From Desulfovibrio sp. (GTDB lineage: Bacteria; Desulfobacterota; Desulfovibrionia; Desulfovibrionales; Desulfovibrionaceae): a stretch of DNA of 54,828 nt. This document shows positions 40,923-49,140 of this stretch, one piece after another (the stretch's first letter is position 1; each line of letters starts with the position of its first letter). The position numbers and the translations under genes were made by a program. The stretch spans positions 1-54,828 of the forward strand of contig JAFTCE010000087.1 of assembly GCA_017454855.1 (NCBI GenBank), given 5' to 3'. The notes under the pieces were generated by a model. It ran no database searches. It worked only from the letters and a program-made list of their open reading frames with translations, and was not told the DNA's origin.

Positions 40923-42053
40923 CTACCCTGCGATGCGCGTCTCAAACACGCGCAGGGCGTCCGCCACGGCCTTGTCCATGTCCCAATAGCGGTACGCACC
41001 CAGGCGTCCGCCCAGGATGATGCCCGCCTCTTGGGCCATGGCCGCGTAGCGTTCGTACAGGGCCGTATTCCTGGCATCATTCAGCGGATAATAGGCTTCC
41101 CCGCCTGACGTCCAGGCGGACGGATATTCGCGGCAAATGACCGTGTGGCCGGATTCGAAAATTTCCGTGCGCTCTGGATGGTAATGTTTGAATTCGTGTA
41201 TGCGCGTGTAGGCCACGTCGGCATCGGCGTAATTCATCACAGACGTGCCCTGATAGTCCCGCTGGTTCACGGTTTCCCACTCGAAACGCAGAGATCGCCA
41301 TTCCAGCTCGCCGTGTACGCAGTCAAACAATGCGTCGGCCTGACCGGTGTAGATAACAGTGGCGTCTGAGGGAATTTCCGTTTTTATGGCTTCGTAGCTT
41401 GTGTTCAGGCGCACTGTGATCAGCGTATTGTCCAGAAGCCTGGCAAAAAGGGCAGCGTAGCCGTCCCAGGGAATGCCCTGCCAGGGATCATCAAAATAGT
41501 CAAAGTTGTAGCTTGTGCGTATGGGCAAGCGATTGATGATGGAAGCAGGCAGATCTACTGGGGCACGTCCCCATTGCTTGGCCGTGTAGTCGCGGATAAA
41601 GGCTTCGTACAAGGGGCGTCCGATTTGGCTGACGGCCTTTTCCTCAAGGTTTTGTGGCCTGGCCTCTGCTGGGAATGCGCGGTTCGATTCCTCTTGGAGC
41701 AGGTTTTGCGCCTCTTCAGGTGTGAAATTTTTCTGGTACAGGGCATTGATGGTGGCCAAATTTATGGGCATCACATAGGTGCGGCCAGCGTGGCGAATCA
41801 AGACCTTGTGCCTGTAGCTGTTGAAACGCGTAAATTTTGTGAGATAGTCCCAGACTTCCCTGATTTTCGTGTGGAAGATGTGCGAACCGTAGCGGTGACA
41901 TTCAATACCTGTTGCGGCGTCGCGGGATGCATGGCAGTTGCCACCGACATGATTGCGACGTTCTACCACAACGACGGGAACACGCAGTACCGAAGCAATG
42001 CGCTCGGCCATGACGCTGCCCCAGATGCCCGAACCGATAATGAAATACGTCAT
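40923..42053 (-). CDS. glf: UDP-galactopyranose mutase
   Basis: This 376-residue flavoenzyme converts UDP-galactopyranose to UDP-galactofuranose. It starts with the FAD-binding IIGSGIWGSVMAERI and has RRNHVGGNCH, and contains YGSHIFHT and the substrate-region motif WGRAPVDLPASIINRLPIR. The C-terminal ARIAG tail lies at the stop. Galactofuranose suggests a surface glycan, which fits the flippase 13 kb upstream. It follows the unknown 201-residue gene by 54 nt. Confidence 0.94.
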   Translation of the reverse strand: MTYFIIGSGIWGSVMAERIASVLRVPVVVVERRNHVGGNCHASRDAATGIECHRYGSHIFHTKIREVWDYLTKFTRFNSYRHKVLIRHAGRTYVMPINLATINALYQKNFTPEEAQNLLQEESNRAFPAEARPQNLEEKAVSQIGRPLYEAFIRDYTAKQWGRAPVDLPASIINRLPIRTSYNFDYFDDPWQGIPWDGYAALFARLLDNTLITVRLNTSYEAIKTEIPSDATVIYTGQADALFDCVHGELEWRSLRFEWETVNQRDYQGTSVMNYADADVAYTRIHEFKHYHPERTEIFESGHTVICREYPSAWTSGGEAYYPLNDARNTALYERYAAMAQEAGIILGGRLGAYRYWDMDKAVADALRVFETRIAG

Positions 42054-42107
42054 TGTTTCCTCAATTAGGAAATATTGTTACTGCGTAAACTATCTTTACA
42101 AAATCTT

Positions 42108-42713
42108 CTATGGGTTCCGCTTCTCGACGTGTTCGATAGCTGCCTGAAGTGTATCGGCAAAATCACGCAGATGATGTTCTCCATGAAAACAAAATTCTCC
42201 CTCGACGTCCAGTTCACCATTGACGAGGATGGCACATGCCGCCTTGATGCGGTTCCAGGCCAATTTCCAGAAACTGTCGGAATCAGTTCTGTCCTGCCAT
42301 GAGCAATGAGTGATGAGAGAAGCCGAGACAGCTGGGAGGTCTTTGTCTGCCTTGTCAACGATGACCTCGATACAGTGGTTTGGACTCATACACTCGCATT
42401 CTGCGCGGAAAAAAACATAGTTGTCTGCTTTTCTCGTTATAGTTACGTCGCGCTCTTCAAATTCAGGCCAGTGGCGGGGAAGTCTTTTACCGATGGCAAA
42501 ACGTTCCTTGAGAATGCTTTCGGCAGCGGCAATGCCGTATTCTGCGGCAATTTCCTTGAGTCCTTCGAGCAAAGCGTCTTCCTGGAATTCACCTGTGGCA
42601 GCGTAACCGCCAGCTTCCACGCAAAGGATGGCAAAGCATTCTTTACGCAGTTCTTTGGATGCGGTCTGCATGCCTGTCTTTGCCTTGTTAAAAAACGATC
42701 CCGCATAACGCAT
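42108..42713 (-). CDS. Conserved-looking hypothetical protein, 201 aa
   Basis: The protein starts MRYAGSFFNKAKTGMQTASK with GAGGTAGG upstream of the ATG. Residues 20-80 are helical with AAEYGIAAAESILKERF; residues 85-130 form a beta-like segment with several Cys (FRAECECMSPNHCIEVI); the end is helical with FWKLAWNRIKAACAIL and a His-rich FCFHGEHHLRDF. I do not recognise a family. It is followed by glf on the same strand and may be co-transcribed. Confidence 0.55.
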   Translation of the reverse strand: MRYAGSFFNKAKTGMQTASKELRKECFAILCVEAGGYAATGEFQEDALLEGLKEIAAEYGIAAAESILKERFAIGKRLPRHWPEFEERDVTITRKADNYVFFRAECECMSPNHCIEVIVDKADKDLPAVSASLITHCSWQDRTDSDSFWKLAWNRIKAACAILVNGELDVEGEFCFHGEHHLRDFADTLQAAIEHVEKRNP

Positions 42714-42829
42714 GGCCTACCTCGATGTTGAAGCTATGCTGCGTCAACCAGACTTCCGAGATATTTGGAAAGCAGTTTGAGAAAAAGGATGAACATGAAA
42801 GACATCGATACACCGCACAAATTTGTTTT

Positions 42830-43189
42830 TTAGCCAAACCAGGTTTTCAATTTGGCATCGGCCTTGTCTTTGGCTTCTTGGGTAATATACAATGAAGCAT
42901 AGGCAATAGCGGCTGCCACGACAGCAATGTCATCAGACATACCAGCTATGGGGATGAAGTCCGGTACAAGGTCGATGGGCAAAATGAAGTAGCCCAGTGC
43001 GCCAAGAATGACGGCCCTGACCTTGCCGGGAATAGCCGGGTTTTCCAGAGTGTAGTACAAAATGAGCAGGCTGCGCAGCGCCTCTTGCCCTAATCTTTTG
43101 CCCATAGCAGCTATTTTTTCCCATAGCTGGCCTTCAGAAAAATGGCTTGCATATGCATCAATCTTCGTAAATATCTTGTCAATGTTCAT
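42830..43189 (-). CDS. DUF1232 (YkvA-like) small membrane protein
   Basis: This 119-residue protein has the DUF1232/YkvA core: VRAVILGALGYFILPIDLVPDFIPIAGMSDD (about 56-86), where the Pro-Asp-rich PIDLVPDFIP segment is characteristic, followed by a second hydrophobic stretch. AGGT lies 8 nt before the ATG. It lies divergently beside the metal P-ATPase gene, separated by 252 nt. Function of the family is unknown. Confidence 0.88.
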   Translation of the reverse strand: MNIDKIFTKIDAYASHFSEGQLWEKIAAMGKRLGQEALRSLLILYYTLENPAIPGKVRAVILGALGYFILPIDLVPDFIPIAGMSDDIAVVAAAIAYASLYITQEAKDKADAKLKTWFG

Positions 43190-43378
43190 TGCGCTGACCT
43201 AGTGTTTGACATGAACAAAGGTATGCCACGCTGAGAGCGCATAGTGTGAAATAGGTAACTAACATTTTTTACTCTACAGTCCTGAAAAACGCAACTCTTA
43301 TTGTCCTCACATCATGACAATCTGCACATATCGCTCCTGGGAAGAAACTCAGGAGCGTCGTCGGCGAGAAATTTTTTC

Positions 43379-43409
43379 TTGACCTTATAGTTGCTCTAAT
43401 CTGTATGCT
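43379..43409 (+). promoter_or_regulatory. MerR-type promoter of the metal P-ATPase
   Basis: TTGACC (43379-43384) and TATGCT (43404-43409) are separated by 19 bp. A spacer of 19-20 bp instead of 17 bp marks promoters activated by MerR-family metal sensors such as ZntR, CadR or CueR. The spacer contains an imperfect dyad (ACCTTATAG, TTG, CTCTAATCT). No MerR-family gene lies within the window, so the regulator would be encoded elsewhere. Confidence 0.55.
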
Positions 43410-43441
43410 CTTCTTGGAAGAACCCATGCGGAGGTAGTCAG

Positions 43442-45727
43442 GTGAACTGTGTTCGGTGTTCAGAAGATGAGGATTGTCTATCCAAGGAGAGAGGTTCACA
43501 GTTGTGCTGTGATGGCTCTTGTCGGGGGGCGTTTGCTGCAAAGAATGATTGCTGTTCTCCTGGCGCAAACAGTACTCTTGCCCAAGACGTGAAGGAAAAA
43601 AACGCAGGCAGGGAGGCTCTCCGATTGCACATTCCTGCCATGGATTGTCCGCTGGAAGAAGGCAGCATCCGGCATGAGCTGGAAAAAATTCCCGGTGTCA
43701 CTGCCCTTGGCTTTGATCTTCAAGGGCATGTGCTGACCGTATGGCAGGACAAGCCTTGCGAGAAAGCCGTGGCCCAGGGCTTGCAATCCCTCGGCATGGA
43801 GTTCACGAAAATCGACCAGGCCATGTCAGCGCCTGTCAGCCAGCGTATTGCCTGGCCGCGTCTAGGAGCGGCTTTTGCCCTTGCTGCTCTGGCTGAAATT
43901 TTGGAATTGCTCATGCCCTGGTCAGGGGAAAGTGCCGTCCAGAACGCGTCATTCTGGGCCGACATGGCACCCGTGTTCGTGACGGCCCTAGCCGCCATTG
44001 TTCTCAGCGGACTATCCACCTACAAAAAAGGCTGGCTGGCTCTTCGCAGCGGCGCTTTGAACATGAACGCGCTCATGTCCGTGGCAGTGACTGGCGCCTT
44101 ATGTCTTGGGCAATACCCCGAAGCAGCCATGGTCATGGTCTTGTTCAACATATCCGAGGCATTGGAGAGCATGGCCGTAAACAGATCGCGCAAGGCCATA
44201 AAGAATCTTCTGGCCCTGGCCCCGGAGAACGCCGTTGTGGCCCAGAGCGATGGTTCTTGGGTGAAAACAGACATTCACCAGATACCCGTGGGCAGCCGTG
44301 TGCGGGTGGAACCAGGGGAACGAATTGCCCTTGATGGCCGCGTACAGGCCGGTCGTTCTGCCGTGAACCAGGCGTCCATAACGGGAGAAAGTCTTCCGGT
44401 GGAAAAAGTCATCGGGGACACAGTCTTTGCTGGCAGCATCAATACCTATGGCTCTTTGGAGTTTGTAACCACTGCCTCTGCCACAGAGACGAGCCTGGCC
44501 CGCATCATCCATGCCGTGGAAGTTGCCCAGGAGAGCCGTGCGCCAGTGCAACGTCTTATTGACGTTTTTGCCCGTTACTACACGCCAGCCATCTTTGCCC
44601 TGGCAATTCTTGTGGCGCTGGTTGCACCGCTTGCTCTGGGCTGGGCCTGGAAGCAATCCCTGTATACCGGGCTTGTGCTGCTTGTCATTGCTTGTCCATG
44701 CGCTCTTGTCATTTCCGTGCCGGTCTGCATCGTGGGTGGTATGGCAGCAGCCACACGTCATGGGATATTGATCAAGGGGGGCAGGTTTTTGGAACTGGGC
44801 CGCAAGCTGGATTGCTTGGCCATGGACAAAACAGGTACCATCACCAGCGGCAAGCCCAGACTGACGGATTTTCTTCACCTAGCTTCTTTTGAACCGACGG
44901 CTGTCTTGGCAGGTTCCCTGGCAGCGCGTTCGAACCATCCCGTGTCCCGGGCCATTGCCGAACATACTAAGGATAGTGAGATACTGGCCGTGCAGGATTT
45001 CACCGCCCTGCCTGGGCGTGGCATCAGCGGGCTTGTCCATGCCGAACGCTGGTATCTGGGCAATCACAGCTTGGCGGTGGATCTTGGACTGGACACTACC
45101 GTTGTGGACGAAGCGCAGCACCGACTGGAATCTGAGGGCAAAACCGTGGCCCTGCTCATGAGCAGCAAGGGCATTGCCGCAATCCTCGCCGTCGCCGATA
45201 CGGTTCGGCAAAGCAGCAGAGAAGCCGTGCGTCAGTTGCACGAGCTAGGCGTGACTACGCTCATGCTGACCGGCGACAATGTCCATACCGCTACTGCCAT
45301 TGCCAAGGACGTCGGCATAAACGAAACGCGCAGCTCCTTAATGCCAGAAGAAAAACTGCGCCTGGTGGAAGAACTTGCCGCAAAAGGGCATGTTGTGGGC
45401 ATGGTGGGCGACGGCATCAACGATGCCCCGGCTCTGGCCCGTGCTTCTCTTGGCTTTGCCCTGGCCGCCACGGGCACGGACACAGCCATTGAAACCGCTG
45501 ACGTGGCCCTGATGGATGACGATTTGCGCAAAATACCCGTATTTATCCGCTTGTCACGCTCCATATGGGCCATTGTGCTTCAGAACATCGCCCTAGCTCT
45601 GGGTGTGAAGGCTGTGTTCCTGTGCTTGACCTTTGCCGGTCAGGCCACTATGTGGATGGCCGTGTTTGCCGACGTGGGCACGACCATGCTCGTCGTGGCC
45701 AACGCTCTGCGTGCTTTACGACAATAA
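43442..45727 (+). CDS. zntA: Zn/Cd/Pb-exporting P1B-type ATPase
   Basis: This 761-residue heavy-metal ATPase has an N-terminal Cys-rich stretch (CVRC, CCDGSC, DCC in the first 40 residues), a heavy-metal-associated domain with MDCPLEEGSIRHELEKIPGV, the CPC motif at 418-420, the phosphorylated Asp462 in DKTGT, the GDGINDAPALA hinge and about eight membrane segments. CPC with this architecture fits the Zn/Cd/Pb branch. The GTG start has GGAGG at 7 nt. A MerR-type promoter precedes it. Confidence 0.9.
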   Translation: MNCVRCSEDEDCLSKERGSQLCCDGSCRGAFAAKNDCCSPGANSTLAQDVKEKNAGREALRLHIPAMDCPLEEGSIRHELEKIPGVTALGFDLQGHVLTVWQDKPCEKAVAQGLQSLGMEFTKIDQAMSAPVSQRIAWPRLGAAFALAALAEILELLMPWSGESAVQNASFWADMAPVFVTALAAIVLSGLSTYKKGWLALRSGALNMNALMSVAVTGALCLGQYPEAAMVMVLFNISEALESMAVNRSRKAIKNLLALAPENAVVAQSDGSWVKTDIHQIPVGSRVRVEPGERIALDGRVQAGRSAVNQASITGESLPVEKVIGDTVFAGSINTYGSLEFVTTASATETSLARIIHAVEVAQESRAPVQRLIDVFARYYTPAIFALAILVALVAPLALGWAWKQSLYTGLVLLVIACPCALVISVPVCIVGGMAAATRHGILIKGGRFLELGRKLDCLAMDKTGTITSGKPRLTDFLHLASFEPTAVLAGSLAARSNHPVSRAIAEHTKDSEILAVQDFTALPGRGISGLVHAERWYLGNHSLAVDLGLDTTVVDEAQHRLESEGKTVALLMSSKGIAAILAVADTVRQSSREAVRQLHELGVTTLMLTGDNVHTATAIAKDVGINETRSSLMPEEKLRLVEELAAKGHVVGMVGDGINDAPALARASLGFALAATGTDTAIETADVALMDDDLRKIPVFIRLSRSIWAIVLQNIALALGVKAVFLCLTFAGQATMWMAVFADVGTTMLVVANALRALRQ

Positions 45728-45741
45728 TTGAGGAGGACTGG

Positions 45742-46266
45742 ATGCTATTCAGGGAATTACGACGAAAGAAACAGCAATTGCAGGAAAGCACCTGTAAGGA
45801 CATACTCAGAAAAAGGACTTCGGGCGTGCTGGCCGTACTTGGGGATGGCGGTTATCCCTACGCCGTGCCTTTGAGTTATGTCTATACAGGACAAAGCATA
45901 TTTTTCCACTGCGCCCTGGCCGGACATAAACTGGACGCCATTGCTCGCGAGGACAAGGTTTCCTTTTGTGTTATCGACAGGGATGATGTGCAGCCGCAAA
46001 CCTACACAACACATTTTGCCAGCGTCATTGTCTTCGGCAGAATCCGTATTCTGCAGGAAGCAGCAGCAAAGCGACAGGCATTGGAAAAATTGGCAGCGCG
46101 CTATTCTCCTGAGCACGAAGAAGGCCGACAAAGGGAAATCCAACGATTTTTTGACAAGGTATGCGTTCTTGAACTGCGTATAGAACACATGTGCGGCAAA
46201 CAAGCCAAAGAACTTATGCAGTCCGGCCCAAGCGCAGCAGAGCAAGGATCATCAGCGTCAAGCTGA
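45742..46266 (+). CDS. Pyridoxamine 5'-phosphate oxidase-like flavin protein
   Basis: This 174-residue split-barrel protein has SGVLAVLGDGGYPYAVPLSY and IFFHCALAGHKLDAIARED, which resemble NimA-like or PNPOx-related FMN-binding proteins. Such proteins bind FMN or F420 or reduce nitro compounds; a specific reaction is not indicated. AGGAGG precedes the ATG at 45742, 14 nt after the P-ATPase stop, so the two may be co-transcribed. Confidence 0.82.
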   Translation: MLFRELRRKKQQLQESTCKDILRKRTSGVLAVLGDGGYPYAVPLSYVYTGQSIFFHCALAGHKLDAIAREDKVSFCVIDRDDVQPQTYTTHFASVIVFGRIRILQEAAAKRQALEKLAARYSPEHEEGRQREIQRFFDKVCVLELRIEHMCGKQAKELMQSGPSAAEQGSSASS

Positions 46267-46315
46267 AGCTCTCTTGATGGTAGATGCTCAGCAGAAAGTG
46301 CAGAAAGAGCAAAAA

Positions 46316-46331
46316 TGTTTCCCGTGAAACA
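46316..46331. promoter_or_regulatory. parS-like site, one mismatch
   Basis: TGTTTCCCGTGAAACA differs from the parS palindrome at one central base but keeps both TGTTTC and GAAACA arms. It lies in a short intergenic region about 24 kb from the two perfect sites. A secondary ParB site is possible; it could also be a chance palindrome. Confidence 0.5.
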
Positions 46332-46340
46332 TACCGTGAG

Positions 46341-46378
46341 AAAGAAAAAGAGCGCTCCGGCCTGACTGCGGGGCGCTC
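46341..46378 (-). terminator. Rho-independent terminator of the small YjfB-like gene
   Basis: GAGCGC (46350-46355) pairs with GCGCTC (46373-46378), with an extra CCG/CGG step inside. On the minus strand the hairpin is followed by TTTTTCTTT (complement of 46341-46349). It ends transcription of the small gene at 46412-46627 and lies just past the parS-like site. Confidence 0.7.
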
Positions 46379-46411
46379 GTCATGGTCTGTAGAGAACTCT
46401 GCGTCGTATAT

Positions 46412-46627
46412 TTACACAACGACGCTCAACTTGCTGCCAATGCCCTGGGCTGCGAGTCCGGCATCTCTGGCCGCATTCATGCCACCGGAGATAATGGCAT
46501 TGACCATGTCGCCCTGAAATTGCAGGGCTTCCTTGGCCAAACTTGCGCCTGCAACTGCCTGTTGCATCTGTAACTTCTGGGCCTCCATCTCCTGAGACAT
46601 GCCCACAACTTCCATCATACCATCCAT
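46412..46627 (-). CDS. Small YjfB-like putative motility protein
   Basis: This 71-residue protein starts MDGMMEVVGMSQEMEAQKLQ with AAAGGAG 6 nt upstream. It is rich in Met, Gln and Ala and largely helical, with a C-terminal SGGMNAARDAGLAAQGIG stretch. It resembles the YjfB-type putative motility family, though family support by eye is moderate. A terminator follows directly, so it is a one-gene unit. A longer GTG start at 46654 is possible but has no good ribosome binding site. Confidence 0.5.
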   Translation of the reverse strand: MDGMMEVVGMSQEMEAQKLQMQQAVAGASLAKEALQFQGDMVNAIISGGMNAARDAGLAAQGIGSKLSVVV

Positions 46628-46783
46628 GGTCTGCTCCTTTGCCGTATTCCTCACGGCTTTTTTGTATTTTTATCGGCTGAAGTGCGCAGAACTTAAGGGC
46701 TGGTATTTCGCTTGGCAAAAAAAGACGCTGGCTTTGTCCAGACAGGGTGTTCCTTAGTGCTTCGGCTGAAAAAAGGACGAGGT

Positions 46784-48262
46784 TCAGCGCACGACGCGCA
46801 GCCTCCCCCCTTCCATGCGCGCCTCACGGTTGATGCACAAGGGGGCGTCGTCCTCGTCATGGCAGACATAGACGATACTTAAGCTCTGGTCGGCCAGATT
46901 GTCAACGAGGTTCAGATACGAGGTGCGCACCTCGCTGTCCAGGCCGGAGCAGGGTTCGTCGAGAAGCAAAATTTCTGGGTCGCCCATGAGGGAGCGCGCC
47001 AGAAAGAGACGTCGTAATTGCCCTGTGGACAGGCGTCGAATGGACTCACCTTCGAGGCGCGTCAGGGCCTCAGGCCTATATTCAGGAAAAAGCAGGGCCA
47101 GAGCTGCCCGGGCTTGCCCGCGTTCGTGCTGCGAAAAGCAACGGTAAACGCCGATGCTATTGTCAAAACCGGTACAGACCATGTCCAATACGTTCAAGTC
47201 GTACCCGTAGAGCGATTGCGACAAATCCGAAACCAGCCGAATGCCGCGCCGCACGGCTTCCAGACTATGCGTCCCGCCGCCCTGACTGGTCAAAAAGCGC
47301 AGCAGCCGACCGCCATCAGCCACAAATTCATCCCCAGCGAGGAGACGCAGCAAGGTTGACTTGCCGGAACCGTTGGCCCCGCTGATGCGCCAGTGTTCTC
47401 CACGATGAAGACTCCAGGTTATGTTGTCTAAGACTTTTTTTCGGTTGATGAAGACGGTAACATCTGCAAGTTCCAGCAGCGGGCTGTGATCTGCAGGGGT
47501 AACCCTTCTGGCATTGTCCAAAGCACGTACTGTCCCGGCATTCCCAGGGGGTGTGGCCTGCTGCGTGGTCGTGCCGCTCTTCCACAGGCGGCCATCGTGC
47601 ATATAGCGACGACCGGCGCACCATGAAGGGAGCTGTCCAGGCTTGTGCGTACACATGATGACGGTGCTGTGGCTGGCGTATTCCTCCAAAATAGTGAAAA
47701 AAATGCGACGATGCTTGGGATCTAGTCCGTCGTCGCATTCGTCGAGCAGTAAAAGGGCAGGTCTGCGCAGCAGGGCACGACCCAAGAGGAGCAGGCGCAA
47801 TTGGCCCTGGGAAAGCTCTGCTGCTTGGCGAGCAAGCAGGCCGCTCGCCTGGAGTTTGTAGGCCATGGCTTCGGCAGCATCGTCCTGCTCGGAGTTGGCC
47901 TGAGAATAGAGCAAGGGGGTGTCGTCAAAGGCCGTCAGTAGGAGATCGCGTCCGGTCAAATCCCATGCCCGACGCTGGTAAACCGCCTGCTGCAAGGGAG
48001 AAACCAGAGCCGTCATGGCTCTGCCCGTCAGGGGGGATTCATCTGCTCCTTGGGGTCCGTGCCAGCGAATGTGTCCTTGCGCTGGCCAGAGTTCACCACG
48101 CAGCAGGCGCAACAGTGTTGACTTGCCAGAACCGTTGGGTCCGAGCAGGGCGCAGTGTTCGCCGCGCAGCACTGACCAAGTAATGTCGTGCAGCACTGGT
48201 ATCTGCCTAGCGTCGCCTGGAAGAAACAAAGTAACATGCGTTATGTCAACGAGGTGTTGCAT
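46784..48262 (-). CDS. Tandem ABC ATPase, ModF-like
   Basis: This 492-residue protein consists of two ABC ATPase domains. The first has Walker A GPNGSGKST and signature LSQGQ; the second has GANGSGKST and LSTGQ with LDEPCSGLD. There is no membrane domain. ModF proteins have this two-domain form and lie near molybdate transport genes, but no modABC is present here, so the substrate is not fixed. It may be a cytosolic ABC-F-like or photorepair-type ATPase. Confidence 0.72.
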   Translation of the reverse strand: MQHLVDITHVTLFLPGDARQIPVLHDITWSVLRGEHCALLGPNGSGKSTLLRLLRGELWPAQGHIRWHGPQGADESPLTGRAMTALVSPLQQAVYQRRAWDLTGRDLLLTAFDDTPLLYSQANSEQDDAAEAMAYKLQASGLLARQAAELSQGQLRLLLLGRALLRRPALLLLDECDDGLDPKHRRIFFTILEEYASHSTVIMCTHKPGQLPSWCAGRRYMHDGRLWKSGTTTQQATPPGNAGTVRALDNARRVTPADHSPLLELADVTVFINRKKVLDNITWSLHRGEHWRISGANGSGKSTLLRLLAGDEFVADGGRLLRFLTSQGGGTHSLEAVRRGIRLVSDLSQSLYGYDLNVLDMVCTGFDNSIGVYRCFSQHERGQARAALALLFPEYRPEALTRLEGESIRRLSTGQLRRLFLARSLMGDPEILLLDEPCSGLDSEVRTSYLNLVDNLADQSLSIVYVCHDEDDAPLCINREARMEGGRLRVVR

Positions 48263-48304
48263 GGGCCCCCAGCGTCTATGGGCTATCGTTGTGATCTGAA
48301 GACC

Positions 48305-49126
48305 TTAAAATGGTATGGATACCTTGCGCCCATCATGGAACAGGGTCTGCTCTCGAAAGCCAAAGGCTGCTGCATAACTTGCCAGGCGGGCAAAGCCATA
48401 GGCCACGTCTTGCTCGCCATGGGCGTCCGAGGCAAAAGTGATGGGCAGCTCCAGAGAAGCGGCCATGACCATGATGGGCGGCGCTGGATATATTTCCCTA
48501 CACGGTTTGCGCAGACCGGCGGAAGAAATTTCCATGCACATCCCTGAGTCGCGCAGGGCCAGAAGCCCACGGCGAATTAATGCCAGGCTTGAACTCTTGG
48601 CCAGCCAGATATGAAACTGCTCCACGGAAAAAATCTTGATGAGATCCGGGTGTGCAGCTACATGAAACAGGCCGGAACGTGCCATGCGTTCCCAGGCCTC
48701 GAAGTATGCCTGGTAGTGGCGTTCGCACTCTTCCTGCGAAAAGGCTTTCCAGGGATCCTCCCCGTCGTCAAAACCCCAATGGCCGAGAAAATGCACGCTG
48801 CCCAGCAGCAGGTCAAAATCTTGCGCCGCGCAGGCTGCACGGGTAAAGTCTTCCTGATCTTCCAGCCAGTCCATCTCCATGCCCAAAAGCGCCTGGCATG
48901 GGTCGTGGCGCTTGCGCAGGGCGTGAACTTCGCGCAGATAATCAGGCAGGTGTCGGGACAGCTGTTCACGGTATTCGTGCGTGTAGTCGAAGCCGAGGGG
49001 GCGCGGCGCATGTTCGGTGAAGGCCACAAATTCCAGGCCACGGGCCAGAGCTGCAGCATACATGGCCTCAGGTGTGCTGGACCCGTGCGAATACCTGGTA
49101 TGGATGTGCGTGTCTGCCAGTATCAT
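48305..49126 (-). CDS. PHP-domain phosphoesterase, histidinol phosphatase type
   Basis: This 273-residue protein has the PHP metal ligands DTHIHTRYSHGSS near its start, a GMEMDWLE motif, a central LGSVHFLG, and the C-terminal ASDAHGEQDV. It matches the HisK/HolPase branch of PHP proteins, which dephosphorylate histidinol phosphate. No his genes are nearby, so another phosphoester is possible. Start chosen at the ATG at 49126 with GAGG upstream; the track's TTG at 49135 is less likely. Confidence 0.82.
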   Translation of the reverse strand: MILADTHIHTRYSHGSSTPEAMYAAALARGLEFVAFTEHAPRPLGFDYTHEYREQLSRHLPDYLREVHALRKRHDPCQALLGMEMDWLEDQEDFTRAACAAQDFDLLLGSVHFLGHWGFDDGEDPWKAFSQEECERHYQAYFEAWERMARSGLFHVAAHPDLIKIFSVEQFHIWLAKSSSLALIRRGLLALRDSGMCMEISSAGLRKPCREIYPAPPIMVMAASLELPITFASDAHGEQDVAYGFARLASYAAAFGFREQTLFHDGRKVSIPF

Positions 49127-49140
49127 GCCATACAACCTCT

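Noticed and set aside
41680..41705. tRNA T-arm-like GGTTCGATTCC
   Set aside because: It lies inside glf with no acceptor, D or anticodon arms around it.
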